64,000 nucleotides of DNA from contig JAEWIY010000006.1 in assembly GCA_023386835.1 (NCBI GenBank), positions 25,154 through 89,153 of the forward strand. The letters are read 5' to 3'. This DNA is from Verrucomicrobiota bacterium (GTDB lineage Bacteria; Verrucomicrobiota; Verrucomicrobiia; Opitutales; Opitutaceae). A program made the translations under genes and the position numbers. The notes beneath the pieces were generated by a model that was given only the letters and a program-made list of their open reading frames with translations, was not told the origin of the DNA and did no database searches. Each line of letters opens with the position of its first letter. The stretch's first letter is position 1. Positions 44,958-52,475 of the stretch are shown one piece after another.

Positions 44958-46167
44958 TCACGGCGCATCACCGATCGTGAACGAGCCCATGCCGCGCCCT
45001 CGGCGTTGGGGCGCCCGCGAGTTGGCACGGCTCACGGCGATGGTGGAGCAAGACTCGCTCTTCTACTGGAACGGTCCGCAGACCGCCGCGTTGCTGGAAG
45101 CCTTTCGCCATCACTATCCGTTCGCCGAGTGTTTCCCCACGTCATCCGGCAGCGCGGCCGTGCACGTCGCCATCGCCGCCCTGCGCCTGCAGCCTGGCGA
45201 CGAAGTCATCGTGCCCGCCATCACCGACATGGGCTCGGTCATCGGCGTGCTATATCAACAGGCGGTTCCGGTTTTCGCCGACGTCGACCCTCACACCTAC
45301 AACCTCGACCCGGTCGACGTGCAGCGACGCCTGACGGCGCGAACCCGCGTCATCATGCCGGTCCACCTCGCCGGCACGCCGTGCGACCTGCCGTCGCTGC
45401 GCCGCCTCGCGCGCGACCACTCGCTGACAATCGTCGAAGATTGCGCGCAAGCCTGGGGTGCGCGCTGCGAAGGTGAACCGGTCGGTTTGTCGGCCGACCT
45501 GGCTTGTTATTCATTCAACGATTACAAGCACCTCAGCTGCGGCGATGGTGGTTTGGTCGCGAGCAACCAACCCCGCTTCGAGGCCCAGCTTCCCAAATGG
45601 GGGGACAAGTTCTACGATCGCGTCACCAGCGAACGAAATCCGTCAGAGCTCGCGCCCAATTACCGGATGAGCGAACCCCAGGCGGCCGTGGCGGCCGCGC
45701 AACTTGACCGCCTGGAGGAAATCGTCGCCGCGCGTCGGCGGGTCGGCCGGCAACTGCACGACGGCCTCATCGACGTGCGGGCGGTCCTTCGGCCCGCGGT
45801 CCGGCCGGGCGACGAAGCCAGCTACTGGTTCTACCTGGTGCGTCTCGACCTCAACCGGTTGAGCGTGAGTCGCGATGAATTCACCCGCGCGCTCCAGGCG
45901 GAAGGGGTGCCGGCGGAAGCGGGCTACATTGCCCAACCGGTCTACCGGTATTCGGTTTTTCAACACCATCGCTTTTTCGGCGGCCGCTGGCCGGCGCGGG
46001 AGCTGGGCCTGACCGCGATGGATTACCGTGAAGTGCGTTGCCCCACGGCCGAAGCGATCCTGACGGACAGCGTGCGCCTGATCGTCAATGAGGCGATGTC
46101 CGAAAGCTACGTGGCGAAGGTGATCCGCGCCGTGCGCACGGTGGCGGCACGACTCGAGAAGTCTTAG
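44950..46167 (+). CDS. DegT/DnrJ/EryC1/StrS family PLP aminotransferase (second)
   Basis: This 405-residue protein, starting at GTG, has FPTSSGSAAVHVAIAALRLQPGDEVIVPAITDMG, LTIVEDCAQAWGARCEGEPVG (PLP-binding Asp) and ACYSFNDYKHLSCGDGGLV with the catalytic Lys. It differs clearly from the aminotransferase at 39936 (different loop after the Lys, SCGDGG versus AGEGG), so the two are not recent duplicates. Its start lies inside the end of the preceding gene by 8 bp. Two DegT enzymes with two amidohydrolase-fold proteins suggest amination of two carbonyl positions, or of two substrates. Confidence 0.87.
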   Translation: MSDHGASPIVNEPMPRPRRWGARELARLTAMVEQDSLFYWNGPQTAALLEAFRHHYPFAECFPTSSGSAAVHVAIAALRLQPGDEVIVPAITDMGSVIGVLYQQAVPVFADVDPHTYNLDPVDVQRRLTARTRVIMPVHLAGTPCDLPSLRRLARDHSLTIVEDCAQAWGARCEGEPVGLSADLACYSFNDYKHLSCGDGGLVASNQPRFEAQLPKWGDKFYDRVTSERNPSELAPNYRMSEPQAAVAAAQLDRLEEIVAARRRVGRQLHDGLIDVRAVLRPAVRPGDEASYWFYLVRLDLNRLSVSRDEFTRALQAEGVPAEAGYIAQPVYRYSVFQHHRFFGGRWPARELGLTAMDYREVRCPTAEAILTDSVRLIVNEAMSESYVAKVIRAVRTVAARLEKS

Positions 46168-46227
46168 CCGGGGACTCGAGCGGCAGCCTGCAGCCTTTCG
46201 CGAGCCGCGCGCCGTGCGAAACCTGCC

Positions 46228-46719
46228 TCAGCCCATGGTTGCCGGTGAATGCATCAGGGCCCAGTGCAGCGTTTGCAGGACGATGCGCCACTTGTGGGCA
46301 CGGCTGGCGGCGGTGCACAGGCAACCTTCCGGCGAGACCGTCGGCGACCAGGCGAGCGCGGCCGCCACAGGCTGACCCAGGCAGGGCTGTTCGGCCTGCA
46401 GTTCCTCTCGCCACTGTCCCTCGTCCGCCCGAAACGCACACTGCGCCCGGTGCCCGTCGTCGTTGGGCTCCGGCTGCACGCTCAGGCGCCGAATCGGCCA
46501 ACCCTCGGCTCTTGGTCCGAGGCCCACCTCATAGAGCATCACGAGCGGGACGTTGCCGCAGGTGCTGCCTTCGAGACGAAAGACGGCCTCGACGTTTCCC
46601 GCCTGATCGGCCTGCCAGCGCAGGTGCTGCGTGGCCCAACGGGTGAGCGCCTTGACCGGATACGCGTATTGGGCTGTTGGCGACATTGCCAAACCCGTGA
46701 TCGCGGTCCCCGAACTCAT
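46228..46719 (-). CDS. Hypothetical protein downstream of UroD-like gene
   Basis: This 163-residue protein (MSSGTAITGLAMSPTAQYAY) has no signal peptide, TM segment or domain that I recognise. It has beta-strand-like runs such as NVEAVFRLEGSTCGNVPLVML and a run of Trp/Cys residues near the C-terminus. It follows the UroD-like gene by 16 bp in the same direction, which makes it a plausible operon partner, though it could be spurious. Codon texture resembles its neighbours. Confidence 0.45.
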   Translation of the reverse strand: MSSGTAITGLAMSPTAQYAYPVKALTRWATQHLRWQADQAGNVEAVFRLEGSTCGNVPLVMLYEVGLGPRAEGWPIRRLSVQPEPNDDGHRAQCAFRADEGQWREELQAEQPCLGQPVAAALAWSPTVSPEGCLCTAASRAHKWRIVLQTLHWALMHSPATMG

Positions 46720-46735
46720 GGCGCAACCATCTCGT

Positions 46736-47800
46736 TCAACGGCGCGCGCCGTCGAGGCACGCCTGCTTCACCGCGAGAATGTTTTCGGTTGGCGTGCCAA
46801 ACGGCACGACCGCAGTGCCCATGATGAAACCCGGCTGGTCGCGGCCGCGCTCCACCTCGCGCAGCGCCGCCGCGTAGACTTGGTCGACCGGCCCGCTTTG
46901 CAGCAGCCGGGGCGAGATGTTGCGGCGCAGCGCGCGGCCGTTCTGGCGCGCGACGGCGGACCACTCGTCGAAGTCGCCCGTGAAGTCGCACAACAGGTTG
47001 TTCGCCCCTGTCTGGGCGAGCATCTCGGCGATCGGCGTCGTATTGCCGCCGATAACGAGCGGCACGTCGCGAACACCTTGCGACCGCGACCAATCGATCA
47101 GCCGCTGCGTGACCGGGAGAACAAACTCCTCGTACATCGGCGGCGACAGCAACTCGGGCGACGCTTGGGAATCGAACAGGATGAGCTCGGCTCCCACGTC
47201 GATGTAGCCCTTGGCGAACTCCTGGATGATGCGCGCCGAGTAATCCAGCACCTCGTGCACCCACTCCGGTTGATCGAGGCAGGAGATGAACAACGCTTCC
47301 GCACCGACGAGGGAGATCGCCAAAGAGAACGGGCCGGAGATCGCGCCGCGGAGCCAGAAGTCGTCACCCAACGCTTGCCGGACCTGCCGCGCCGCCTCGA
47401 GGTTGACTGGCATGCGACCGGATGTGCGCGGATTGGGCAGGAAGGCGTTGGAAAGATCATCTCCCACGTGCACGCGGTGATCGCCCGGACGGATCCCGGG
47501 GATGGAAGTGTCGTCACCCTCGTAAAAAGTGACGGTGCAACCGACGGACTCCGCCTCCAGGTTGTACACGTCGACGCCAACAACCAGCGCGTCCGGTTTG
47601 ATTGCTTCGTACTCCGCCAGCATGGCCCTCGCCAGCAGGTTGGCGTCGCGCGAAATGGCGGACGGGGTCGAGCCGATGAACCACGCCTTGTGCTCGTAAA
47701 TGGCAGGCAGGAAGAGCGGAACGGCCCGCGGAGCTTCGCAGCGCAGGACGGATTCCACTTCGGCGCGAGTCGCGGGACGGTGAGCGGCGGGATTGGACAT
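46736..47800 (-). CDS. Uroporphyrinogen decarboxylase-like (URO-D/MtaA family) methyltransferase
   Basis: This 354-residue TIM-barrel protein of the URO-D superfamily has LVVGVDVYNLEAESVGCTV, FWLRGAISGPFSLAISLVG, AELILFDSQASPELLSPP and ANNLLCDFTGDFDEW. The short IxGP and DSQAS elements fit the MtaA/CmuA methyl-cobamide group better than heme-pathway HemE, whose porphyrin motifs are absent. These enzymes move methyl groups between corrinoids, CoM or a substrate. No corrinoid protein gene lies nearby, so a partner elsewhere must be assumed. The ATG at 47800 is preferred over the upstream frame to 47941, which would overlap the AraC gene. It diverges from the cupin-AraC regulator. Confidence 0.75.
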   Translation of the reverse strand: MSNPAAHRPATRAEVESVLRCEAPRAVPLFLPAIYEHKAWFIGSTPSAISRDANLLARAMLAEYEAIKPDALVVGVDVYNLEAESVGCTVTFYEGDDTSIPGIRPGDHRVHVGDDLSNAFLPNPRTSGRMPVNLEAARQVRQALGDDFWLRGAISGPFSLAISLVGAEALFISCLDQPEWVHEVLDYSARIIQEFAKGYIDVGAELILFDSQASPELLSPPMYEEFVLPVTQRLIDWSRSQGVRDVPLVIGGNTTPIAEMLAQTGANNLLCDFTGDFDEWSAVARQNGRALRRNISPRLLQSGPVDQVYAAALREVERGRDQPGFIMGTAVVPFGTPTENILAVKQACLDGARR

Positions 47801-47821
47801 GTGAAACCCACGGCGCAACCT

Positions 47822-47860
47822 CCGCCGCGGACCCGCACGGTAGAGCATCCACCGCGGCGG
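47822..47860. promoter_or_regulatory. Inverted repeat in the divergent UroD-like/AraC promoter region
   Basis: CCGCCGCGG (47822-47830) and CCGCGGCGG (47852-47860) are exact reverse complements, 30 bp centre to centre. They sit in the 112-bp gap between the two divergent starts. The spacing of nearly three helical turns would suit a dimeric AraC-type regulator, but the GC-rich arms may also be chance. Confidence 0.4.
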
Positions 47861-47912
47861 GTCTTGGCAGCCCGCGCTTGCCCGGCTTGGCGGATCGGGC
47901 AATCGTGCCGCG

Positions 47913-48755
47913 GTGAAGGTTTCCGTCCCGCTCTCCGTCACCTTGCCCGCCTACGGCGTGTTGTTCGCCGAAAGCGTGCACGCGACGGACTTTCAGATGC
48001 CGGTCCGGGCTGACCCCTTCCACAAGGTCTTCTACGTGCTCGCGGGCTCCGTGGGGCTGCACACCGGCGACGGCCCCGAGGGGCTGCTGCCCGCCGGCTC
48101 GACCTTTATCGTGCCCGCCGGCCGCGCGCACCAGTTGCGGGATGTCACTCCGTCGACGCTGCTCCTGCTCTGCCTGTCCGACGAGTTCCTCGCGCGCGAC
48201 CCGGACCTGCCAGCGGTCTGGCGCGAATTGATTCGCCCCAATCGCCGCCGGCTCACCCTGAACCGTCCCGCTCGCGAGCGGGTGGAGCGCCTGTGGCGGC
48301 GAGCCATGTTGGAGAAGACGCACGCGCAGATCGGCGGTGCGATCACGGTCCGGACCCTGGCCGCGCAGTTGCTCGTCCTGCTGGCCCGACAACAAAGCCC
48401 GACGGGCCAGGAGAGCGCCGCTGTGCGTGTCGCGGCCGTGGCGCGCGAACTGCGCGAAACCTTCTACGACGAATGGGACCTGGACCGCGCCGCCGCCCGC
48501 GCCGGACTCTCCCGCCGTCGTTTCACCGAATTATTTCGACAGGCGACGGGACGCTCGTTCGCCGACGAACTGAATTCGTTGCGCCTGGTCCACGCCGGTC
48601 GCCTGCTGCGCGCCGGGGAACACTCGGTGGTCGGCGTGATGTTCTCCTGCGGCTTCAACGACGTCTCCCATTTCTATCGCCTGTTCCGCCAACACTATGG
48701 CGCCCCACCCCGCCGCTGGCTCGAGCAACACGCGCCGCGTAACGGTCGAGCATAA
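47913..48755 (+). CDS. AraC-family transcriptional regulator with cupin sensor domain
   Basis: This 280-residue protein, starting at GTG, has an N-terminal cupin (AYGVLFAESVHATDFQMPV, FYVLAGSVGLHTGDGPEGLL, FIVPAGRAHQLRDV) in residues 10-80. A C-terminal AraC DNA-binding domain has two helix-turn-helices: DLDRAAARAGLSRRRFTELF and SVVGVMFSCGFNDVSHFYRL, with the FRQHYGAPPRRW tail. The cupin probably binds a sugar or small acid. It diverges from the UroD-like gene and probably controls it. It is followed by repeat-derived sequence, not by an obvious operon partner. Confidence 0.87.
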   Translation: MKVSVPLSVTLPAYGVLFAESVHATDFQMPVRADPFHKVFYVLAGSVGLHTGDGPEGLLPAGSTFIVPAGRAHQLRDVTPSTLLLLCLSDEFLARDPDLPAVWRELIRPNRRRLTLNRPARERVERLWRRAMLEKTHAQIGGAITVRTLAAQLLVLLARQQSPTGQESAAVRVAAVARELRETFYDEWDLDRAAARAGLSRRRFTELFRQATGRSFADELNSLRLVHAGRLLRAGEHSVVGVMFSCGFNDVSHFYRLFRQHYGAPPRRWLEQHAPRNGRA

Positions 48756-48768
48756 CGGGCTCAACACC

Positions 48769-49022
48769 AAGGCCGCAAAGGGCGCGAAGGAGTTGTGGCG
48801 CGAACGGGCGCGAACGGGTTTCGATCCTTTGACCGCAGAGTTCACAGAGCACGCAGAGGAGGAGAGAAATAAACGCTCGTTTTGATGCGCCGACGGCCTG
48901 CTCGGAAGCAATGGCGTGGCTGGGCTCTTCCGCCTTTCTGCGACCTCGGCGGTGAGCGGCTCGGGGATTGAGGTGATGCGCGGGCCGTTTTTGCCAGGTT
49001 CTTCCATGTATTCCGTGGGCAC
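48769..49022. repeat. Repeat cluster A, left arm of inverted repeats around the Rieske gene
   Basis: In order there are AAGGCCGCAAAGGGCGCGAAGG-type units (from 48769) and a tandem GCGCGAACGG x2 (48798-48817). Next come the unit with ACCGCAGAGTTC (48832-48843), the reversed unit with TCTGCGACCTCGGCGGT (48937-48953) and the reversed unit ending in TATTCCGTGGGCAC (48998-49022). The last three recur in opposite orientation and mirrored order in cluster B. Short GC-rich or CAGAG/CACGGAA-type repeats like these are, to my knowledge, scattered in intergenic DNA of many Verrucomicrobia and related bacteria. No gene is evident here. Confidence 0.8.
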
Positions 49023-49066
49023 TACCCGATTGCCCGATTTGCCACACGTGGTTTTCCCGGAGGCCC

Positions 49067-50170
49067 ATGCATTGCATAGGGGTGGTGTGGTACCGTGTTG
49101 CCCAATCCGCCATGCAGCTTACCGAAGACCTTCCGGTTGTCGCCCTCCGTCGCACCTGGCAACCTGTCGCGCTCGCCGCCGACCTTCCTCCAGGCAAGGT
49201 CATGGGCTACACGCTGCTCGAGCAGGAGTTGGTGATTGCCCGCTTTGAAGATGGTCGGTTGCTCGCGGCGGACGTGGCGTGCCCCCACAAAGGCGCGCGG
49301 CTGTCGGCGGGCTGTATCCGCGACGGCGAACTGATGTGCCCGTATCATGGCTGGCGTTTTGATGCGGCCGGCGCATGTCAGTCGATTCCCTCCCTCGTCT
49401 CGCCGAATCCCGAGAAACTCGCGCTGTCCCACCTGCGCGCGCATCCGGCGCAGGAACGTTACGGTTTGGTGTGGGTGAAACTCGACCCGACCGGCGATCA
49501 CGAACTGCCGGACGTGCCCGAATTTGAAGATCCACGGTGGTCCTATCGCATCGGTCCGCCGATGGCCTTTGCCGCGGGATTCCGTCGCGAGATCGAAAAC
49601 TACCTCGACATGACGCATTTCGCGTTCGCCCATGCGACCACGCTCGGGCGCTGCGCCGACCCGCGGATTCCGGACATGCAGATCCGCGAATTTCCGGACG
49701 GCTTCCAAATGGACGCGCCGTTTCCGGCGCTCAACACACCGCACGAGCAGCCCGGCAAGCTCCAGAGCGCCCACCATCGCCGGCAGCGCTGTTACCTGCC
49801 GAATTTCACGACCATCCGGCAGACCTTCCACGACGGCGACGAGCGAGTCCTCGTGCATATCCCGTCTCCGAATACACGGGAGCGTTGCACGGTGTTTTGG
49901 TCGCTGGCGATCTCACCCGGTTTTCGTGGACCGGCCCCGGATGACCAGATCGACTTTGCCATCAAGGTCCTCGATGAGGACCGGCTCATGTGCGAATCGC
50001 AGATCCCGGCCGAGGTCCCGATCAATCCCTCCCGGGGTGGCTGGGGTGTGCTCGTCACGCCCGGCGACACCCTCGCCAACACGTTCCAGAAAACCTTCCG
50101 CCAATGGCTGCAACGCAGCCTCGCTGCGCGCGAACCCGCCGCACCCCCACCGGCCTCGGCCGCCGTGTAG
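49067..50170 (+). CDS. Rieske non-heme iron oxygenase, alpha-subunit type
   Basis: This 367-residue protein has an N-terminal Rieske [2Fe-2S] domain with ligands at about Cys72/His74 (ACPHKGARL) and Cys91/His94 (MCPYHGWRF). The mononuclear iron site follows, with DMTHFAFAH (Asp181, His184, His189 by my count). It belongs to the VanA/PobA/CAO-like monooxygenase type, which hydroxylates or demethylates using electrons from a reductase not seen nearby. The ATG at 49067 has GGAGG three bases upstream. The ATG at 49112 is the alternative and fits the usual domain start better. The gene is bracketed by inverted repeats; the right one starts directly after the stop codon. It precedes a divergent AraC/PhyH pair. 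Confidence 0.88.
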   Translation: MHCIGVVWYRVAQSAMQLTEDLPVVALRRTWQPVALAADLPPGKVMGYTLLEQELVIARFEDGRLLAADVACPHKGARLSAGCIRDGELMCPYHGWRFDAAGACQSIPSLVSPNPEKLALSHLRAHPAQERYGLVWVKLDPTGDHELPDVPEFEDPRWSYRIGPPMAFAAGFRREIENYLDMTHFAFAHATTLGRCADPRIPDMQIREFPDGFQMDAPFPALNTPHEQPGKLQSAHHRRQRCYLPNFTTIRQTFHDGDERVLVHIPSPNTRERCTVFWSLAISPGFRGPAPDDQIDFAIKVLDEDRLMCESQIPAEVPINPSRGGWGVLVTPGDTLANTFQKTFRQWLQRSLAAREPAAPPPASAAV

Positions 50171-50410
50171 GTGCCCACGGAATACACGGAAGAACACGGA
50201 AGAGCGGCCGGCGAATCACGCGAATCGGCGCGAATCCTCGAGCCGTGTACCGCCGAGCTCGCCGAGGGCGCAGAGCAGCAGAAGAGTGGTGAGGGCACCT
50301 GTCGGTAGGTGCGTCAGGAACAACCGACCTCTCATCACGTTCTTCTCTGCGGTCCTCAGCGAACTCTGCGGTTCATGATGGAATCCATTCGCGCCGATTC
50401 GCGTCATTCG
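50171..50410. repeat. Repeat cluster B, right arm of inverted repeats around the Rieske gene
   Basis: The unit at 50171-50195 is the reverse complement of 48998-49022 at 24 of 25 positions. ACCGCCGAGCTCGCCGA (50249-50265) matches the reverse complement of 48937-48953 at 15 of 17. GAACTCTGCGGT (50361-50372) is the exact reverse complement of 48832-48843. Inside cluster B itself, 50212-50235 and 50387-50410 are an inverted pair matching at 23 of 24 positions. No credible gene lies between the Rieske stop and the AraC gene. Confidence 0.85.
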
Positions 50411-50469
50411 TGGGCGCCTTTCCGCGACCGAGCTTACAGCCGAAAGCTTGGCGCCTACCGCCTGCTCCC

Positions 50470-51339
50470 CTATTGCCCGCGGACGCGTTTGCGGAACTCG
50501 GACGGCGTATCCCCGACGACTTGTTTGAAAACTTTCGAGAAGTGGAACACGTCGCAGAAGCCGAGTTCCTCCGCGAGTTCCTTGAAGCCGTGGCTGCCTT
50601 GGTAAATCGCGGCGCAGGCGCGCTCCACGCGTCGCACTTTCTGAAACTGCCCCGGTGCAACACCGGTCCGTTGCGCGAACTGCTTCCGGAAGTTCTCGTA
50701 ACTTAGCCCCACCTTGCGCGCGACCTGCTGCGGCGTCAGCCACACCGAACCAACTGGTTCGCCGAGCAGGTGCTGGCTCTCCTCGAGCCACACGTCCTCG
50801 GCCTTGCGCTCCGCTTCGGCCGCCGTGCCAAGCAGGTCGGTCAGCAGGTGCAGGAACCGGCCCATCGTCCGTAGCGCCGCGGAACCGGTCCGCAACGGCC
50901 GCAGCGCAAACGCCTCGTCGAAGCGCTGGCGCCAGTATTCCGCCGGTTCCGCATGCAGGACCGGCTGCTGCGGGTTAAGCACCCCATTGCGCCGCCAAAG
51001 CTCGAACTGGGGCCCGTCGAAGATCACGTAGATCTGCCTCCATCCCGTCCCGGGCCGGGGTCCATAGGCATGCGCCAAGTCGGGATAGACGAGCACTGCG
51101 TCTCCCGAGCTGAGCCGCATTTCGGTGCCGTTGGCGTCGCAGTAGTAGCCGTCGACGTCGAGCAGGTAGACGAGCGCAAAACTGCCCAAAATACGCATGG
51201 CCTCGGGATTCAGGCCCGGTACATTATCGAGGACGCCGGCCAGCCGGATTTCCCCGACCGGAGTGCGGCAGGTGGTGGTCAGCCAAGGATCGTTGCGAAG
51301 CGGGCCGGGCGCAGCCGGACGGTTGGGCATTTTTCCCAT
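50470..51339 (-). CDS. AraC-family transcriptional regulator
   Basis: This 289-residue protein has an N-terminal AraC-type cupin (RILGSFALVYLLDVDGYYCD, RLSSGDAVLVYPDLAHAYGP) and a C-terminal DNA-binding domain: LTPQQVARKVGLSYENFRKQ then GFKELAEELGFCDVFHFSKV, with the VGDTPSEFRKRVRG tail. An in-frame ATG three codons downstream at 51330 is an alternative start. It diverges from the phytanoyl-CoA-type dioxygenase, with the 99-bp gap between, and is the likely activator of the PhyH/ferritin-like pair. It is convergent with the Rieske gene across repeat cluster B. Confidence 0.9.
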   Translation of the reverse strand: MGKMPNRPAAPGPLRNDPWLTTTCRTPVGEIRLAGVLDNVPGLNPEAMRILGSFALVYLLDVDGYYCDANGTEMRLSSGDAVLVYPDLAHAYGPRPGTGWRQIYVIFDGPQFELWRRNGVLNPQQPVLHAEPAEYWRQRFDEAFALRPLRTGSAALRTMGRFLHLLTDLLGTAAEAERKAEDVWLEESQHLLGEPVGSVWLTPQQVARKVGLSYENFRKQFAQRTGVAPGQFQKVRRVERACAAIYQGSHGFKELAEELGFCDVFHFSKVFKQVVGDTPSEFRKRVRGQ

Positions 51340-51438
51340 TATTTACATGCCTAATCCCATTTCAACTATGTTGTGTGGTCGTTGCGCCGTGTACCGTGGG
51401 ACACCCCAGCGATTTCCAACCCTTACCTTATTTCCGCT

Positions 51439-52362
51439 ATGAGCACTGCCACTGCCCTGCCCCAGCTCTACTCTTACGGTCATGCCCTCGACATGGACGA
51501 CGATAAGGTCGGTTTGCTCCGGGACTCGTCGGACGCGGCCGACGACATGGTCGAGCTGCGTCGCCGTTTCCAGGAGGAGGGCTACCTGTACATGCGTGGC
51601 TACCTTGACCGCGATGAGGTCCTCGGCGCCCGCGCCAGCCTGACGGATCGCCTGGCGGAAGCCGGGGTGCTCGATCCCGCTTTTCCGACGATGGACGCGG
51701 TCTGCAAGCCCGGCTCCGGCTACGTCTTCAAGCCTGAGATCACGCAAGGCAACGAGGAGGTGCAACGGTTGCTCTACTCCGGCCGCCTCGTGGACTTCTA
51801 TCGCCAGTTCTACGGCGAAGAGATCCGCCATTATGACTTCACGTGGCTGCGCGCGATCGGCCCGGGCAAGGGTACCAACCCGCACTGCGACCTGCCCTAC
51901 ATGGGCCGCGGCACGCATAAACACATGACGTGCTGGATGCCGTATGGGGATATTTCCTTCGAGCTCGGTGGCTTGATGATCCTTGAGCGTTCGCATCAGC
52001 GCATGGATTTGCTCGAGAACTACGTTTACCGCGACGTTGACGCCTTTTGCGAAAACAAGCCGAAGGAAGCCGAGAAGGCGAAGAACGGCGGCTGGACGTT
52101 TACCGGCACGCTCTCGCACAACCCGCCCGCCGTTCGCAACAAGTTCGGTGGCCGCTGGCTCACAACCGAGTTCCGCGCCGGCGATTTCCTGACGTTCGGC
52201 ATGTTCCTCGTGCACGCCTCGCTCGACAATCGCTCGGACAACCGCCTGCGCATCTCCAGCGACAGCCGCTACCAGCGCGCCAGCGAACCGATCGACGAAC
52301 GCTGGGTCGGCCTGAACCCGCCCGGTCACACGACCGCCGGCAAGCGCGGCCGGATCTGCTGA
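51439..52362 (+). CDS. Phytanoyl-CoA dioxygenase (PhyH) family Fe(II)/2-oxoglutarate oxygenase
   Basis: This 307-residue protein has the Fe(II) ligands in TNPHCDLPYMG (His149 and Asp151 by my count) and a distal His259 in FLVHASLDNRSDNRLRIS, with Arg269 or Arg271 to bind 2-oxoglutarate. The N-terminal segment EEGYLYMRGYLDRDEV is typical of the family. Bacterial PhyH proteins hydroxylate diverse small molecules, so the name does not imply phytanic acid. The ATG at 51439 was chosen over the open frame from 51373, whose extra residues look unrelated. A terminator-like hairpin lies after it, and the ferritin-like gene starts 113 bp later. Confidence 0.88.
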   Translation: MSTATALPQLYSYGHALDMDDDKVGLLRDSSDAADDMVELRRRFQEEGYLYMRGYLDRDEVLGARASLTDRLAEAGVLDPAFPTMDAVCKPGSGYVFKPEITQGNEEVQRLLYSGRLVDFYRQFYGEEIRHYDFTWLRAIGPGKGTNPHCDLPYMGRGTHKHMTCWMPYGDISFELGGLMILERSHQRMDLLENYVYRDVDAFCENKPKEAEKAKNGGWTFTGTLSHNPPAVRNKFGGRWLTTEFRAGDFLTFGMFLVHASLDNRSDNRLRISSDSRYQRASEPIDERWVGLNPPGHTTAGKRGRIC

Positions 52363-52410
52363 ACGTCGCCCACAGCTCCCGCCACCGTCCCGTCTCCGGT
52401 TTTTCACTTC

Positions 52411-52439
52411 AAGCCGCGCGCTCGCCTGACGCGCGGCTT
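52411..52439 (+). terminator. Hairpin after the PhyH gene, probable terminator
   Basis: AAGCCGCGCG (52411-52420) and CGCGCGGCTT (52430-52439) pair perfectly over ten bases around a 9-nt loop. TCCCATTCTCTCC follows, which is T-rich only in part. It may separate, or partly attenuate expression into, the ferritin-like gene. Confidence 0.6.
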
Positions 52440-52475
52440 TCCCATTCTCTCCTTCAACCCCGACCGCCTCGAACC

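Noticed and set aside
48798..48817. Tandem GCGCGAACGG repeat as a possible CRISPR or minisatellite
   Set aside because: There are only two copies with no spacers, so it does not qualify as a CRISPR array; it is part of the repeat cluster.
48756..49066. Short open frames in repeat cluster A, with peptides like TAEFTEHAEEE
   Set aside because: They read through intergenic repeats and have no start, ribosome site or domain.
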